Shown here piece after piece: positions 48,960 through 60,600 of a stretch of DNA of 64,000 bases. The translations under genes were made by a program, and so were the position numbers. Source of the stretch: Balanoglossus misakiensis. Taxonomy: Eukaryota > Hemichordata. Below the pieces are notes generated by a model. The model ran no database searches, was not told the origin of the DNA, and worked only from the letters and a program-made list of their open reading frames with translations. Numbering within the stretch: the first letter of the stretch is position 1; each line of letters opens with the position of its first letter. The stretch is from the NCBI GenBank assembly GCA_040954595.2, contig CM082586.2, positions 5,766,001-5,830,000 on the forward strand, given 5' to 3'.

Positions 48960-51900
48960 TTACGATAAAATTGTAGCAATGTTTAAGTTTCCTTCATGAA
49001 CTGAAGCCAAGGCATTATTGATGCACCACATGTTTATAAAGACGTCAGTTTTTGAGCAGTTTCTGTAGTAGGTAAATTCATTGATTAAACGAGAACGTAC
49101 ACGGACTTTAAAGAGATCGACAAGGGAAAAGCTTTGGTTTGAGATTCCTTCAGTAAGAGCTATGTGACGGGTAATATGAATTGAGAGTTTAGCAGTAACA
49201 AAAAGAAACATTAAAAGGGGGCTGGTATGTTTTGTAACATCTTTGTTACAGACTGGCCCTAAAATGAACCACCAATAAGGAATTTTGCACACAGTACCCA
49301 GGATGCGTTGACACAAGGTACGAATGATCTTGAAAAGAGGATTTAACCGAATACACTCGAGAAAAATATGGAGCAAGTCGTCTTTGGTTTGACAGAAAAC
49401 ACAGTTTGGGGTGGGGGCATAATTACAACTAAACATAAAAGTACCGGTAGCATATGCGCCATGCAGTATGCGCCACTGCAGGTCACCGTGTGATTTTGGA
49501 ATAAGTCTAGTGTAGCACAATTTAAAATCAGGTTTAATACTGTCTGGCAGGGACAAAACATCTCTCCAAACTGTATCCTGACGATTGGGGAGATTATTAC
49601 ACATAGAAACATTAATGAGAAATTTGTAAATTTCACCTTTTTCACTTTTGTATAATGGGCAGTTGAGGAGGACATCGGGTTTCGAGTATACCAACTCAAA
49701 CAAGTAAGAGTACTCGTTGGATCTAGTGTCTGAAATGCCCTTAAAAAATTTCCTAATTTCCTTTATCCAATTAATTGGTAAGGAGCTATGAATAGTTTGA
49801 AGAGTGCGGATGAAGATCCTCATAGAGTGAAATTGAACTTTGTCTTTAAAATAATCTGCAGTGTGCCACATCTTTCTGTCAATATTAATTAGGTCCGCGA
49901 CCTTGGTAATGCCAGCATCAACCAGATTTTGAACTATGGTAGTTTCATGCCCAACAGAAAGTTGAACCAGGTCATTATAGAAAAGAGGTTCGTTAAGAAT
50001 ATCACAAATAGCTGTGGGATGATCTTTCCTAAGTCTTTTAATCAAATTCCATGTTTTGAGGAGATCACGATAAAATAAAGGCAAAGTTCCTGGTATCGAA
50101 GGAATTTCAATTGCAAGAAGTTGAGCGCCATAATCTAGAGCATGGACTGTTTTAAAATAGTATTCCAAGAAAGAAAACGAAGGATGATCCAGGGAGGAAT
50201 GGAGAAACCTCTGCAAACGTTGCAAACGGAAAGCATTGATCCGAACAGGAAGACAAACGAGGTTTTGACCCCCACTTTCAATGCGAGCATAAAGTAAGTG
50301 AGCTGGAAGCCAGTGCCGGCCTTGCCAGAAGAAATCAAGAAAAGTATTTTGAATATAAGAAATGATATCAGGGGGAGGAGATAAACAAACTAGTCTATGA
50401 AACAGTTTAGTAGCAGCCAGATGATTAATAACAATTACACGCCCCCGATATGACATAGCTTTTACAAACCTTGACCACCAAGAAAGCTTATTATTGATTT
50501 TGCGAACACAGTCATCCCAATTTTGTTGAAAGAACTCATCCGTATTCCCAAGGTAGATACCAAGAATTTTAAGCCCTCTACTGTTCCATTTGATTCCCAA
50601 GGGGTGGTCAGTTCTACCTCGCCATCTTCCAACCCACAAACCTTCAGATTTACCATAATTAATATGAGCATTGCTCGCGTTTTCATAACTACAAAGCCAC
50701 TGGCGCATTTTACTGAAGTCAGAATTCTTAGTGATCAAAAAGCTAATATCATCTGCATATGCAGAAAGTTTACACTTACGATCATTGCTTTTGGGGATAG
50801 TAATCCCCAAAATATTGGTTTCAGATCTAATTTTATGTAATAAAGGTTCAATACAAATAGCATAAAGTTGTCCTGATAAAGAGCAACCTTGTCTTATACC
50901 CCGTTGAAATTGAACTGGACCAGTCAGGGCGCTATTCACACGAATGACACTTTCAGTGTTAGTATACAAAAGATCAATGTATTTTATAAAAGTTTCACCA
51001 AAACCAAAAGCTTTGAGTGCTCTGAGAAGATAATTATGGTGAACCCTATCAAACGCTTTTTCTTGGTCGACAGAGAGAATACCAAGGGGAAGATTAAACT
51101 CATTATGGTAGTTAATACAATCTCTAATCAGGTGAATATTGTCAAAAATCTGTCTGCCTGGAATGGTGTAGCTTTGATCAAGATGAATAACATTGTGTAA
51201 AACACCACGGAGACGAATGGACAAGGCTTTCGTAAAGATTTTATAATCAGAACAGAGTAAGCTGACAGGCCTCCAGTTTTTTAGTAGTGTGTTGTCACCT
51301 GGCTTTGGTATAAGCGATATTACAGCTCTCCGACATGAAGTTGGAAGAAAACCTTCTTTAATTGAGGCATTTAACATTTCATGCAAGTCTCTCCCGAGAC
51401 TAGGCCAGAAAGTTTTATAAAACTCAACAGGGAGACCATCAATACCAGGTGTTTTATTAGTAGAAACATAATTCAGAGCGTTTGTAAGCTCCTCGAACGA
51501 AATTGTGTCATCACAAAGCTCAACATTTTCCGGGTTAAGTTGTGGCAGATCCTTAAGAATAGTTTCTTGATCATTGTAAGAAGTAGGGTCTGGTGTATAA
51601 AGCTTCTGATAGAAATCACGAACCATATTGCGAATTTCAGCTTGGTTTTCAGTTAAGGTTTGATCGTGAAGCCTAAGCTGAGTGATATTTTTACGCACTC
51701 CTCTATGTTTCTCAAGTGAGTAAAAGAAATGAGTGTTAGCGTCTGCTTCATTAAGAAGCTGATGTCTGGAGCGGATAGCAGCTCCTCGAGTCTCAGTTTT
51801 TATCAAATTATCAAGAAGCTCCTTTTGTTGCTGATACCTAGCATTCAGGTTAGGCTGTTTATCAATAATACGCTCAATTTGTTCAATTTCATTAACAATA

Positions 51901-52886
51901 TCCTGTTTCATACGTTTGTAGTTGTTAGTACGTTCATGACTGTATTGCTTACTCAATTCTTTGATTTTGTGTTTACCAATATCCCACCAACTCTGTAAAG
52001 ACTTAAATCTGAATTTCTCTTTTTGCCATTTTTCCCAGAATTGGCGAATAAGATTACAATAGTCTTCTTCATTAAGAAGACTAGAATTGAGGCACCAGAC
52101 TGGATTTTTACTCCGAGAATTTTTGACAGAGATATTAATTGAGACAATCGAGTGATCAGAAACATTCACAGAGGAATCAATGGCTGCAGACGTAATTTTT
52201 GAAGTAAGCCAATTATTTACATAGAAGGTATCAATACGAGATTTATTATCTCCTCTTTGCCAAGTATAATTCCGTGCATTGTTGTGGAAATAGCGCCAGG
52301 CGTCAGAAAGTTTAGATTTATGCATAATTGAAGCAAGAAGACGCGACGATTTGAGATGTGGTTCAACTGTGGAAGTACGGTCCAACTGAGGCTTAAGAGT
52401 ACAGTTAAAATCCCCACCAATAATTACGGTATCATCAACACTGATCTCACTTAACAACTTTTCAAGTTTCTTAAAGAAGCTGAAACGGTCACCTCCATTG
52501 TTTGGAGCATAAACATTAATGAGATTAACATAATTATCGTCAATATTGACGCGAAGATGTAGTAAATGACCATGAACAACACTTTGAGAGGAAATAATAT
52601 CGACCTTCTTATTTTGTGAAAGCATTATGGCAACGCCAGCAGAGTTACTAGAACCATGGGAGAAATAAATTGGTGCACGCCAAACTATTTGCCATTGCGC
52701 TTCATCGTTTGGCGTCGAATGGGTTTCTTGAAGAAAGTAAAAGTCAGACCGATTAATTAATTTTAAAGTCGAAAGGACATCATACCTTTTCAAAGAATCA
52801 TGACCACCATTAATATTCCATGTAGCAGTGGAAATATTAATCATCAGCAGGCAAGAGATTATAAGTAAAAAATCCATTGAGACCAT
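48960..52886 (-). CDS. LINE ORF2: AP-type endonuclease and reverse transcriptase
   Basis: The 1308-aa replication protein nicks target DNA and copies the element RNA there. Endonuclease domain about residues 20-250 with the expected residues: Asn25 (WNINGG), Glu54 (LQET), Asp159/Asn161 (GGDFNC), Asp219 (SRIDTFYV) and Ser243-Asp244-His245. Reverse transcriptase about 470-760, with KNWRPVSLL, an SVDQEKAFDRV palm motif, RGIRQGCSLSG and the catalytic YADD at 710-713. A C-terminal zinc motif, CVFCQTKDDLLHIFLEC (1162-1177), is typical of this branch. All catalytic residues are present and no stop interrupts the frame. The start ATG overlaps the ORF1 stop by one base (TAATG). The hydrophobic first 18 residues resemble a signal peptide but more likely just lead into the endonuclease. 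Confidence 0.95.
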   Translation of the reverse strand: MVSMDFLLIISCLLMINISTATWNINGGHDSLKRYDVLSTLKLINRSDFYFLQETHSTPNDEAQWQIVWRAPIYFSHGSSNSAGVAIMLSQNKKVDIISSQSVVHGHLLHLRVNIDDNYVNLINVYAPNNGGDRFSFFKKLEKLLSEISVDDTVIIGGDFNCTLKPQLDRTSTVEPHLKSSRLLASIMHKSKLSDAWRYFHNNARNYTWQRGDNKSRIDTFYVNNWLTSKITSAAIDSSVNVSDHSIVSINISVKNSRSKNPVWCLNSSLLNEEDYCNLIRQFWEKWQKEKFRFKSLQSWWDIGKHKIKELSKQYSHERTNNYKRMKQDIVNEIEQIERIIDKQPNLNARYQQQKELLDNLIKTETRGAAIRSRHQLLNEADANTHFFYSLEKHRGVRKNITQLRLHDQTLTENQAEIRNMVRDFYQKLYTPDPTSYNDQETILKDLPQLNPENVELCDDTISFEELTNALNYVSTNKTPGIDGLPVEFYKTFWPSLGRDLHEMLNASIKEGFLPTSCRRAVISLIPKPGDNTLLKNWRPVSLLCSDYKIFTKALSIRLRGVLHNVIHLDQSYTIPGRQIFDNIHLIRDCINYHNEFNLPLGILSVDQEKAFDRVHHNYLLRALKAFGFGETFIKYIDLLYTNTESVIRVNSALTGPVQFQRGIRQGCSLSGQLYAICIEPLLHKIRSETNILGITIPKSNDRKCKLSAYADDISFLITKNSDFSKMRQWLCSYENASNAHINYGKSEGLWVGRWRGRTDHPLGIKWNSRGLKILGIYLGNTDEFFQQNWDDCVRKINNKLSWWSRFVKAMSYRGRVIVINHLAATKLFHRLVCLSPPPDIISYIQNTFLDFFWQGRHWLPAHLLYARIESGGQNLVCLPVRINAFRLQRLQRFLHSSLDHPSFSFLEYYFKTVHALDYGAQLLAIEIPSIPGTLPLFYRDLLKTWNLIKRLRKDHPTAICDILNEPLFYNDLVQLSVGHETTIVQNLVDAGITKVADLINIDRKMWHTADYFKDKVQFHSMRIFIRTLQTIHSSLPINWIKEIRKFFKGISDTRSNEYSYLFELVYSKPDVLLNCPLYKSEKGEIYKFLINVSMCNNLPNRQDTVWRDVLSLPDSIKPDFKLCYTRLIPKSHGDLQWRILHGAYATGTFMFSCNYAPTPNCVFCQTKDDLLHIFLECIRLNPLFKIIRTLCQRILGTVCKIPYWWFILGPVCNKDVTKHTSPLLMFLFVTAKLSIHITRHIALTEGISNQSFSLVDLFKVRVRSRLINEFTYYRNCSKTDVFINMWCINNALASVHEGNLNIATILS

Positions 52887-54451
52887 TATTTAGGGGTGTT
52901 ACCTTTAGTTCTAACATGAGTAAACAGCTTTGCCATGAGTCTCTGTATCCTGACTTTTTGTTTGTTATCAACAAGAGTGGTTTTGCGTAGCTTGTTGAAT
53001 GATTTAATCAGCAATCTTATATCTGAACAGTACTCATAGCATTGTTCTATCATATTCTTCGATCCCTTAATTTCCTCTAAAAAAGCAATGAGATTAGTAG
53101 CTTGAACCTCCCTACGTTCAGAAAGTTCAGAAATGTCAGAAGTGTCAGAGGTCATAGAAATATTATCAGGAAGTTCAGAAGTCACAGAGATGCAATCAGC
53201 ATCCGACTCTGAACCCTGACTAAGAATGTCAAAACTATTAGACGTACTGATTGGTGTTGAAACTGTAATCTGGGAATCAGGAGGGACTGATTCCTTTCTG
53301 GATTTGTGAAAATTCACACCAGAGAAAGGAGTCTCGGGAAAATCAAGGGAGAGGGAGGAGGAGGGATCGGAAGAGGAGGGGAGGGAAAGAGAAGACCACA
53401 CAGAAGGAGTGGAAGGAGGAGAAGAAGGGGGTAGTACCCTGTCTTCATCAATATCACCTACATTAAAAGGCCTTGTTTCTGTGTCGTTGTTAGTCTTCTC
53501 TTCCGTAGTAACACCACTTGTACTTCCATTACTACTGGTTTTTTCCTTTGCAATTACATCATCTGCACCCTCAACCATATTAACACTTGTATTATTCATT
53601 GTTTTATCATCTGCCCTCTCAGAGCTGTTGTTATTGATTTTTTCAGGCATGATGACATCATTGACACCTTCTGTCTGCATCTCATTATCATTTCTCTTTT
53701 GTGCAAGATCGTTAACACTTTTGTTCACACCTACAGTAATCTCATTATCGCTGTTTACCTCAGTCTGCATCTCATTATCATTTCTCTTTTGTGCAAGATC
53801 ATTAACACTATTGTTCACACCTACAGTAATATCATTATCGCTGTTTTTCGTTCTAGCTTGCCATGTGCTTACAACTTCACGAGTAAGAGGGCAAGATTTG
53901 CGGATATGTCCTTTTGCCCCACAAAGAAAACATCTCATTTCGTCTATCGTAATATATATTGGGTAAAGACGATCTTCATATTTAACATTGATGAGGCCAT
54001 CAATATTTTCATTATGCAATAAAACATGGATTTGCCGTCTGAACGACTTTACGTGTTTCAACGCAGGATTTTTGCATCCTAGAGGAATAGGTCTCATGTT
54101 CCCGACCACTCTACCCAATTTCCACAACTCTTCTTCTAAGTATTCATTTGGTATAAAAGGGGGGACGTTAGAAAGAATAAGTTTCGAAGCTGGCTTCACC
54201 ATATGCTCAACGTCAACCATTTCACCTTTAACCGACAGTCTGGATTCAACAATGCTTTCTACATGCTCAAGCGAAGCCAGGAACACCACAACAGAACGAT
54301 TCATGCGTGAGGCAGCGATAATATTCTCGCTCCCAATCTCCTTAGCTATTTCCTCAACATAACTCTCCACAGGGAGATCTTGAACATTAGTGCACCTAAT
54401 CGCATGTTTCCTAGTCAATCTCCGAAATGGACTGTCAGCCTGGGCAGCCAT
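52886..54451 (-). CDS. LINE ORF1: nucleic-acid-binding protein with CCHC zinc knuckle
   Basis: 521-aa partner of ORF2, expected to coat the element RNA. Residues 1-165 form an RRM-like region as in Tx1-type ORF1 proteins; a single zinc knuckle CFLCGAKGHIRKSC spans 174-187. Residues 203-262 are a 30-residue unit in tandem duplicate (VNDLAQKRNDNEMQTE twice). From about 340 to 445 the chain is serine/proline/acidic and probably disordered. It ends with a helical segment of about 60 residues that may mediate self-association. It starts 208 bp inside the element and ends in TAA, whose last base is the first base of the ORF2 ATG, pointing to stop-restart translation of ORF2. Confidence 0.92.
   Translation of the reverse strand: MAAQADSPFRRLTRKHAIRCTNVQDLPVESYVEEIAKEIGSENIIAASRMNRSVVVFLASLEHVESIVESRLSVKGEMVDVEHMVKPASKLILSNVPPFIPNEYLEEELWKLGRVVGNMRPIPLGCKNPALKHVKSFRRQIHVLLHNENIDGLINVKYEDRLYPIYITIDEMRCFLCGAKGHIRKSCPLTREVVSTWQARTKNSDNDITVGVNNSVNDLAQKRNDNEMQTEVNSDNEITVGVNKSVNDLAQKRNDNEMQTEGVNDVIMPEKINNNSSERADDKTMNNTSVNMVEGADDVIAKEKTSSNGSTSGVTTEEKTNNDTETRPFNVGDIDEDRVLPPSSPPSTPSVWSSLSLPSSSDPSSSLSLDFPETPFSGVNFHKSRKESVPPDSQITVSTPISTSNSFDILSQGSESDADCISVTSELPDNISMTSDTSDISELSERREVQATNLIAFLEEIKGSKNMIEQCYEYCSDIRLLIKSFNKLRKTTLVDNKQKVRIQRLMAKLFTHVRTKGNTPK
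53666..53845. repeat. 90-bp tandem duplication inside LINE ORF1
   Basis: In-frame duplicate encoding ORF1 residues 203-232 and 233-262. The two units differ at very few bases, so the duplication is recent or maintained. Confidence 0.9.
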
Positions 54452-54659
54452 ATTGCCGACCCCGGGCTGCCACTCGGTGGCAAAGAAAACAATCCACCAA
54501 AAATCCCCCCAATCAGCACAAATATGACAGTAAAAATCAAGTAAAGTGAAACAGTACCGTACTCACAATACTGTAGTTGAACGATTTTTGAGGGATGGTA
54601 CCTCAAACACCAGAAAAGCAACGCCAAGTCAGGAGCGCTTCTGTACCGCCACCACCACC

Positions 54660-54722
<63 letters not shown>
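54660..54722. repeat. (ATG)n microsatellite at the LINE 5' boundary
   Basis: About 21 uninterrupted ATG units, preceded on the plus strand by ACC triplets. Together with the tract at 48,301-48,470 it forms the two halves of the presumed insertion target. Confidence 0.95.
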
Positions 54723-57383
54723 TCACATGGGCTGGCAGGCAGGGGGTGGACAGACAGAAAGACATACAGACACACAGACTGTAGATTGACACTCACTCAC
54801 TAGTTCTCCAATTTGCCATCGACTGTGAATGTCACAATGAATGAGCCAGATTGTACCCGTAAATGTCATCAGGTGGCGGCAAGGCATTGATTTATCTGTT
54901 CCTGAAATCTGCAAAGTGTTGCACATTTCTTTACAAGTCAGTGTCTGACCTGTTTGCATCAGTAATTTGTCCTCAGCGGTTATACCTGACCGCATTTTAT
55001 ACCAAGACGAGCCGACTCCTCTGTTTCGAGATTCTATTATTTGTTGGCCCTTTTATAATTTGCATATTAGTCTTCAACACCTGTACCTGAATATAAAAGC
55101 TTGAACACGTTAGGAATGAGTGGCCACTCTACAAGTCTGACCCGTCTGAGGCTGTCTGTCTTACATTGGTGCGAAAAAATGTTGAATTTTAAAAGTCCCC
55201 AAAAATGCCAGGGGGTATAGTCATGTTGGGGCCATAGAGTGGCCTATATAAGGGGTCAAGACAATAGTCTAGCTGTAGTAAAAAAACAGACAACCATACA
55301 AGCCAGATGTACAAACGTGTCTGTGTGAGAAGGAACGACAAATTGGTACCTTGGGCCACACGTGTGTTGCCAAACCAGCAAAAAGATTGGATTTCAATTT
55401 TTTTTGTTCAGACATCGCTTTGAAAATGAATAAAATAATATTGCTGAATGTCTTCTGTGATTTCTCAGACTGTGGATTCGAGCGCGTAAACCTGCTGTTG
55501 CCATGGCTACGAGCATTACCGCCTGTGACTATGCAGTTTCATGCGGAAAGTTCCCCGTTTCATTGTAGTTCAAAATGTCATCGTTTTTCGATTCCCCAGC
55601 TCTCACTCTTAACACGCATGTTGTTGAACACGTCTTCTCCAACCAATTCCTAACAAATCTATTTCACCGTAATTCAACTGCGTAATAGCTTAAAAATACG
55701 GTTTCCCTGACAACTGAAGTCGCTGCTAGAAAAGCTGTTGAAACGGCTACGTGCGGACGCTTTTTCCGACGCTGATTACCAACGGCTCTGATCTGGTATT
55801 ACGTCAGCAATTCTAAATCATATTACAATGTGTTGTAGTTCCACTCTTTTCAAATCTGTCACGTTGCATTCTTGAAGCAATCGACAGCCTATGGATATGT
55901 CCTTATAATATAAAACGGCATGGGAATTTCTGGACGGAAGTACGAATACTGTAACGGCGAGTGTCGCACACAAACACTTTGAAGGAAGTTCTGAGTACAT
56001 ACGTTGTCGACCAGGTACAGTCGTATATTTTTATACTATGTGATTTTATTTTATTTTCATTTCAGGTGAACTCGAAGTTATCCATTTCATTCTGAAATTT
56101 GCTGAACATAGTTTAGGGTTAAAGGTCAACTTCTGCTTTGTAATGAGCTTAGATACGATACACATGTCCAAGTACCCTGGTGACATAACGTTACACTATA
56201 GATAGGGCTAGTGTCTATGGTTACACCTAAGAAACATATAGTATTTTGTTGATACAAGTGTACCCAGATTGTAAACATTTCAGCATTGATAGTTTCCCGT
56301 GTTGAACTATGTTATCTGAATAGGAACGGGACAAAAATGGGCGGCGTTGATGGCTATACGGGCCTCTATACTTGTAAACTTATGACAAGAAAATGCAACT
56401 CACTAATTATTTGTTATGCCAGAGACATATATGGACACACACATGCATACCTACATACACACATGTATACATGTACAAACACTTACAGACAGACAGTTCA
56501 TTCCTGTCTGTCTGTCTATCTGTCCGTCAGTCCATTTAGACAAATACATGTAATGCAGTCAGAGTGGAGTGGACAACATACCTTGTTTGAGAAACCAATT
56601 CGCAGTATGAACAACAGAAACCTTAGTATTTTTCTCCACGCATTGTTTTGGCAGTAGCTTGGCGCCTAAACGTAATTTGTACGGTCTGCATGCGTCTTGG
56701 TATCATGTAAGACGATAAGCGAGATTACGTGAAGACACCGGATATGAATCCATCATCCATCTTCCATGTTGATTTTCATTCGCGACCTCTAACTTCATAA
56801 CACAACAAAATATCTTGTATTCGAAACGCCACAGGAAACCAAGAAAAATCCACTCATCTAAGAAACAAACGAACAGATACTGTGTCCATGAGAAGTTGGT
56901 TGGCTTTTGTTATACAAATTTTATCGGAAGGAATCCATTCGCATATGCCAGGTGGTTATGTGCGTGTCTTCAGACGATGACCTCAGCGGGTTTTGAAGAG
57001 AAAACACGTGCTGAGGACATTGGTTTGTTACATGTACCTACATATTGCTCCGAAATCCAATTTTACAGCTCGAGAGGTCGCCCTCGACAAAGTTGCTCCA
57101 AACCATCCGTGTCGATGGAGTTTGCAATCACACCATGTGATGTATTGGTGTCATGTCAGAGTCGAAATTTGTACGGCAGCGTAGTGAATTATTGACAGAA
57201 ATATTTTCAAGACAGTGATGCCATATTACTTGTGAACTTCGCATTACACAGAAATGGACTGTCTGTGAATATTTTACCTAACTATTTGTCCAAAACAAAT
57301 TGGTATGCAGAGCACCGTTCATTTGATATCATTCACCAATCATACAACAAAGACAGGTGTGGATGTATTTGGTATTCTTTTAA
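54723..57383. other. Intergenic stretch between LINE and SLC34
   Basis: No gene is supported. A (CTGT)n-like tract lies at 56,504-56,530. A TATA-like GCCTATATAAGGGG at about 55,240 has no convincing reading frame after it. Confidence 0.4.
56504..56530. repeat. (CTGT)n-like microsatellite
   Basis: Imperfect CTGT/CTAT units; the same repeat type as elsewhere in the window. Confidence 0.7.
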
Positions 57384-57389
57384 TTTATT
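57384..57389 (-). terminator. Possible polyadenylation signal AATAAA
   Basis: AATAAATTAAA on the minus strand about 300 bases after the SLC34 stop, combining the canonical signal with an ATTAAA variant. Confidence 0.45.
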
Positions 57390-57684
57390 CAAATCTGGCG
57401 AACGAAAATTCCGCAAAATATTTACATACAATATTGGCAAAGCACAATGGGAGAACTTCTCATATGTGGGGATATTGTGCTACTTTTTTGTATAGAGAGC
57501 TTCGTGTATTGCGCGGTGTATGAAGCATCATTTCATGTAAAATAGTATAGCCTTCGTCAAAACTTCCTGGATGTATATAAAAATGATAAACTGTGTTTAT
57601 GTTATAATAAGTGAATTCTTGAAAGCATGGTTGTGCAACGGAAAGTGGTAGTTCTCGGTAGAAAATGTTCAGTTATTTCAAATA

Positions 57685-60600
57685 TCACGTTATGGTCTTT
57701 GGTTGTGTGGTGGCGGTCATCTCGTGTTCATGGGTTGGCTTCTCTGTGGAACAACACGTGCATTTACACAGTGATCGTGTTTTCTTTATCTGTTCGTCCA
57801 GCGGTTTCAGTGAGTGCATCCACAGCGGGAGGGCGTCCCAGCTCTTCAGTCTTTTAGGCAGACACCGTGGGGCTTTACTTTGCAAGACATTGATGACGAC
57901 GATCACTGTGACGACGAGAAGAATCGGCACGCAGACTGCGACCAGGTACTGCCAGCCGGCGAGCGACAGGGCGAACACGGCGCCGGGCAGGAGGAAGAAG
58001 ACGATGACCAGGTAGAAGATGGCGAACCAGCGGTACTTCGCCGTCGTGTTGCCTAGCTTCTTAGCCATCCCGATGGGGACTCGTCGGAGTAACGGAATGG
58101 GATACCAGAGTAGTATCCCGGAGATGTTGAAAAACAGGTGGCAGAGCGCTATCTGAAGCCCCTCCAGGAAATCCGTCGCGTCCGCGCTGGCCAGCGCCGC
58201 TAGAAGCCCCGTCACGGTCGTGCCGATGTTGGCGCCGAGGGTCAGCGGGTACGCCCGTTCCAGCGAGACGACCCCGACGCCGATGAGCGGGGTCAAAGTG
58301 GACGTGAATATGGAGCTGCTCTGCACCAGTATCGTTAGACCGGCGCCCACAAGAATGGCCAGGTAACCAGTGAGAAAGGACAACTTTCCGGGGAAGTCCG
58401 CGTTCACCACCTTCTTGACGATCTTGGCCACGCTGCCCTTCAACATGGACTGCAGTAATTTGACGATCAATATGAGACAGATGATCATAATAGCCAGCGA
58501 TATGCCCAACAAAATCACGCCGATTATTGCGTCATCTAGATACGACGAAGCGAAGAGGTGATTGCCTGTATGTAAAAAGAAAAACAGACCAAAAAACCGT
58601 GATTAATAGGCAAGTTTCAGTTCAATTAATCCTCTCTCCTTTAGCTCTGAAGTCACGTGACTAGTGTGATATTTTCCGCTGTATTTTCGGGTTAGCATTT
58701 ATCGGCAAAATCAAAGGCTTGCATTGGGGGATTCAGAAGAAGTATAGACAAGCGTGATATCAACTTCAAGGTTAAGTGTTTAACCGATGTTCACGGGTGT
58801 TCGCCGAGTTAAAACGTTGTCTGCATCTACAGTAATTTTACAGTTCACTAAACTGGATTACTTACAGCGAGTTATATAGTTCGTGTAATTTTTGACCTCT
58901 TCTACAACTGTCACATTTGTGCCATTAATTGTCTTGGTCACGTTTGCGTCCATGTACACGTCTTGCTTTTCGCACCATCTTTTCACCAGACTCGCATCGC
59001 CGGCGTTTATTTCGCCCAGGGCGATTTTGCTGATGATACTTTTGTCCAGCTGAAAGATATTAACAACACGAGTGGAAACGTCACAACCACGTTTTCATGC
59101 ATATTCGAGCAATTTTCGACTTTGTTGCCACATGGGAAGTAAGCAATCGTTCAAAGATCCATGAACTCCCTTACTGTACAGGTTATCATAGACTGATCTG
59201 TTACATTTTCATGTGCGCATGCATATACAAACATGCTTTCGGCCGGTGCTTCCATGTTATGGCTATGGGTATGTTATACTTTGGGTTCTGACAATAGGCA
59301 TCTGGGGTTCATACAATGCGTAATATACTGCATCTTTGCAACTCTTCATAATATATGTATGCAAATGTAACCGTCAAAAGAGCAACCTTGCATCTTTAAA
59401 GTTTACCTGGATGATTAACTTGGTAAAGGGCTTTGTGATAACTTTCAAGAAATCCACGTCTAAACTCTCGTTCCCGTCGCCATCGGAGAGACCGACAATA
59501 TGACTCGTCAGACGATACAGATATGCGGTCGCTATCTCCAACGGCAGTAAGACGATCACCGAGAGCCAATTGAAACAGTCGTGGACGGTGGCTCCAGCGA
59601 AAGCTCGGCGAAACTGATTTCGGTCGCCCGCCTGTCCGAGGGAGACGATGGTGTTGGTCACAGAGGTGCCGATGTTCGCCCCCATCACCATGGGAATGGC
59701 TTGTTGTACACCCAGTACTGGAACAGTCAAAGATAACTTGGTGATGTTTTTTTAATGAGGAAATATGAAACATATCTTTTCGTGGTTTACTGGCTTTTAC
59801 CTATCCAAAAGGGAAAGATCGTATTATGATACAACACGCTTCCGAAGAAATGGAACAGTAAATAGTTACAAACTGGTTTAACGGACCGACTGGCTGCCTG
59901 GCTGGCTGTCTATCTTAAAGAGCCATACAGGTCCATTGAACAGCATTTATTACCATATGCACTGGTAAAACCCAGTTTCAAAGACTAAGACACATATCGA
60001 AGAATTCACTTACTGTCTGCCGCTACCATGGTAACGATCAGTGACGTAGATGTGCTTGAACTCTGCACCAGGACAGTAACCAGGACACCGATCATCAAAC
60101 CAGCGAAAGGGTTGTTCAGAATGTCGTTGTCAGAGATGGCTTCACCTGCGGCCGTACCCCCTAGGAGAGTGAACGCCGATCCCATCACATCCAATGAACA
60201 GATGAATAGGTAGAGAAGACCGGTGAGGGCGCACAGCTTTGCGAAGCCAATCGCGAACCTTCGGCATTTTCCGAGGAGGCTGAGCTCTGAAGAAAATGAT
60301 ACGAAGAACAAGGCAAAATCAGAATCTAGATTTTATTTTTGCAGTTTATTTTTTAACAGCAGAGTAGTTAAGTTAGTGCGTTCAACATTTTCGTCTCTGT
60401 CCTCTGATGTAACCTTTGAACATTGTTTATACCTGCCCAGGTTTTCCCTGTGTAGGGCACTTCTTCGTTTATGACGTCATACGGGTCTGTGACAATCAGA
60501 TCACTTTTGAGGCTGGTGACGTCTAGTACGACATCGACGTGTGCCGGCAGATCGTCATACTTTGGCGGTAAATCGCCGTCGTCAAATCCTTCCGCGCCGC

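Larger units (their letters stand above)
48471..54659 (-). mobile_element. Full-length two-ORF LINE, Tx1-like, inserted in an (ATG)n microsatellite
   Basis: About 6.2 kb on the minus strand: a 5' untranslated region of about 208 bp, ORF1 (521 codons), ORF2 (1308 codons) and a 3' untranslated region of about 490 bp. Neither ORF is interrupted, so the copy is recent and may be active. The 5' edge abuts (CAT)n in sense orientation (54,660-54,722) and the 3' edge ends AAAAAAAAGT against (CAT)n (48,301-48,470). ORF1 with a zinc knuckle plus ORF2 with APE-type endonuclease, YADD reverse transcriptase and C-terminal zinc motif fits the Tx1 branch of the L1 group, known for site-specific families. 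The clade call rests on motif style only. The exact ends are uncertain by a few bases because the flanks are repetitive. Confidence 0.9.

Noticed and set aside
53409-54362. Plus-strand frames over LINE ORF1
   Set aside because: Antisense shadows of ORF1.
54415-54803. Frames with long Ser or Met runs
   Set aside because: Translations of the (ATG)n tract at the LINE border.
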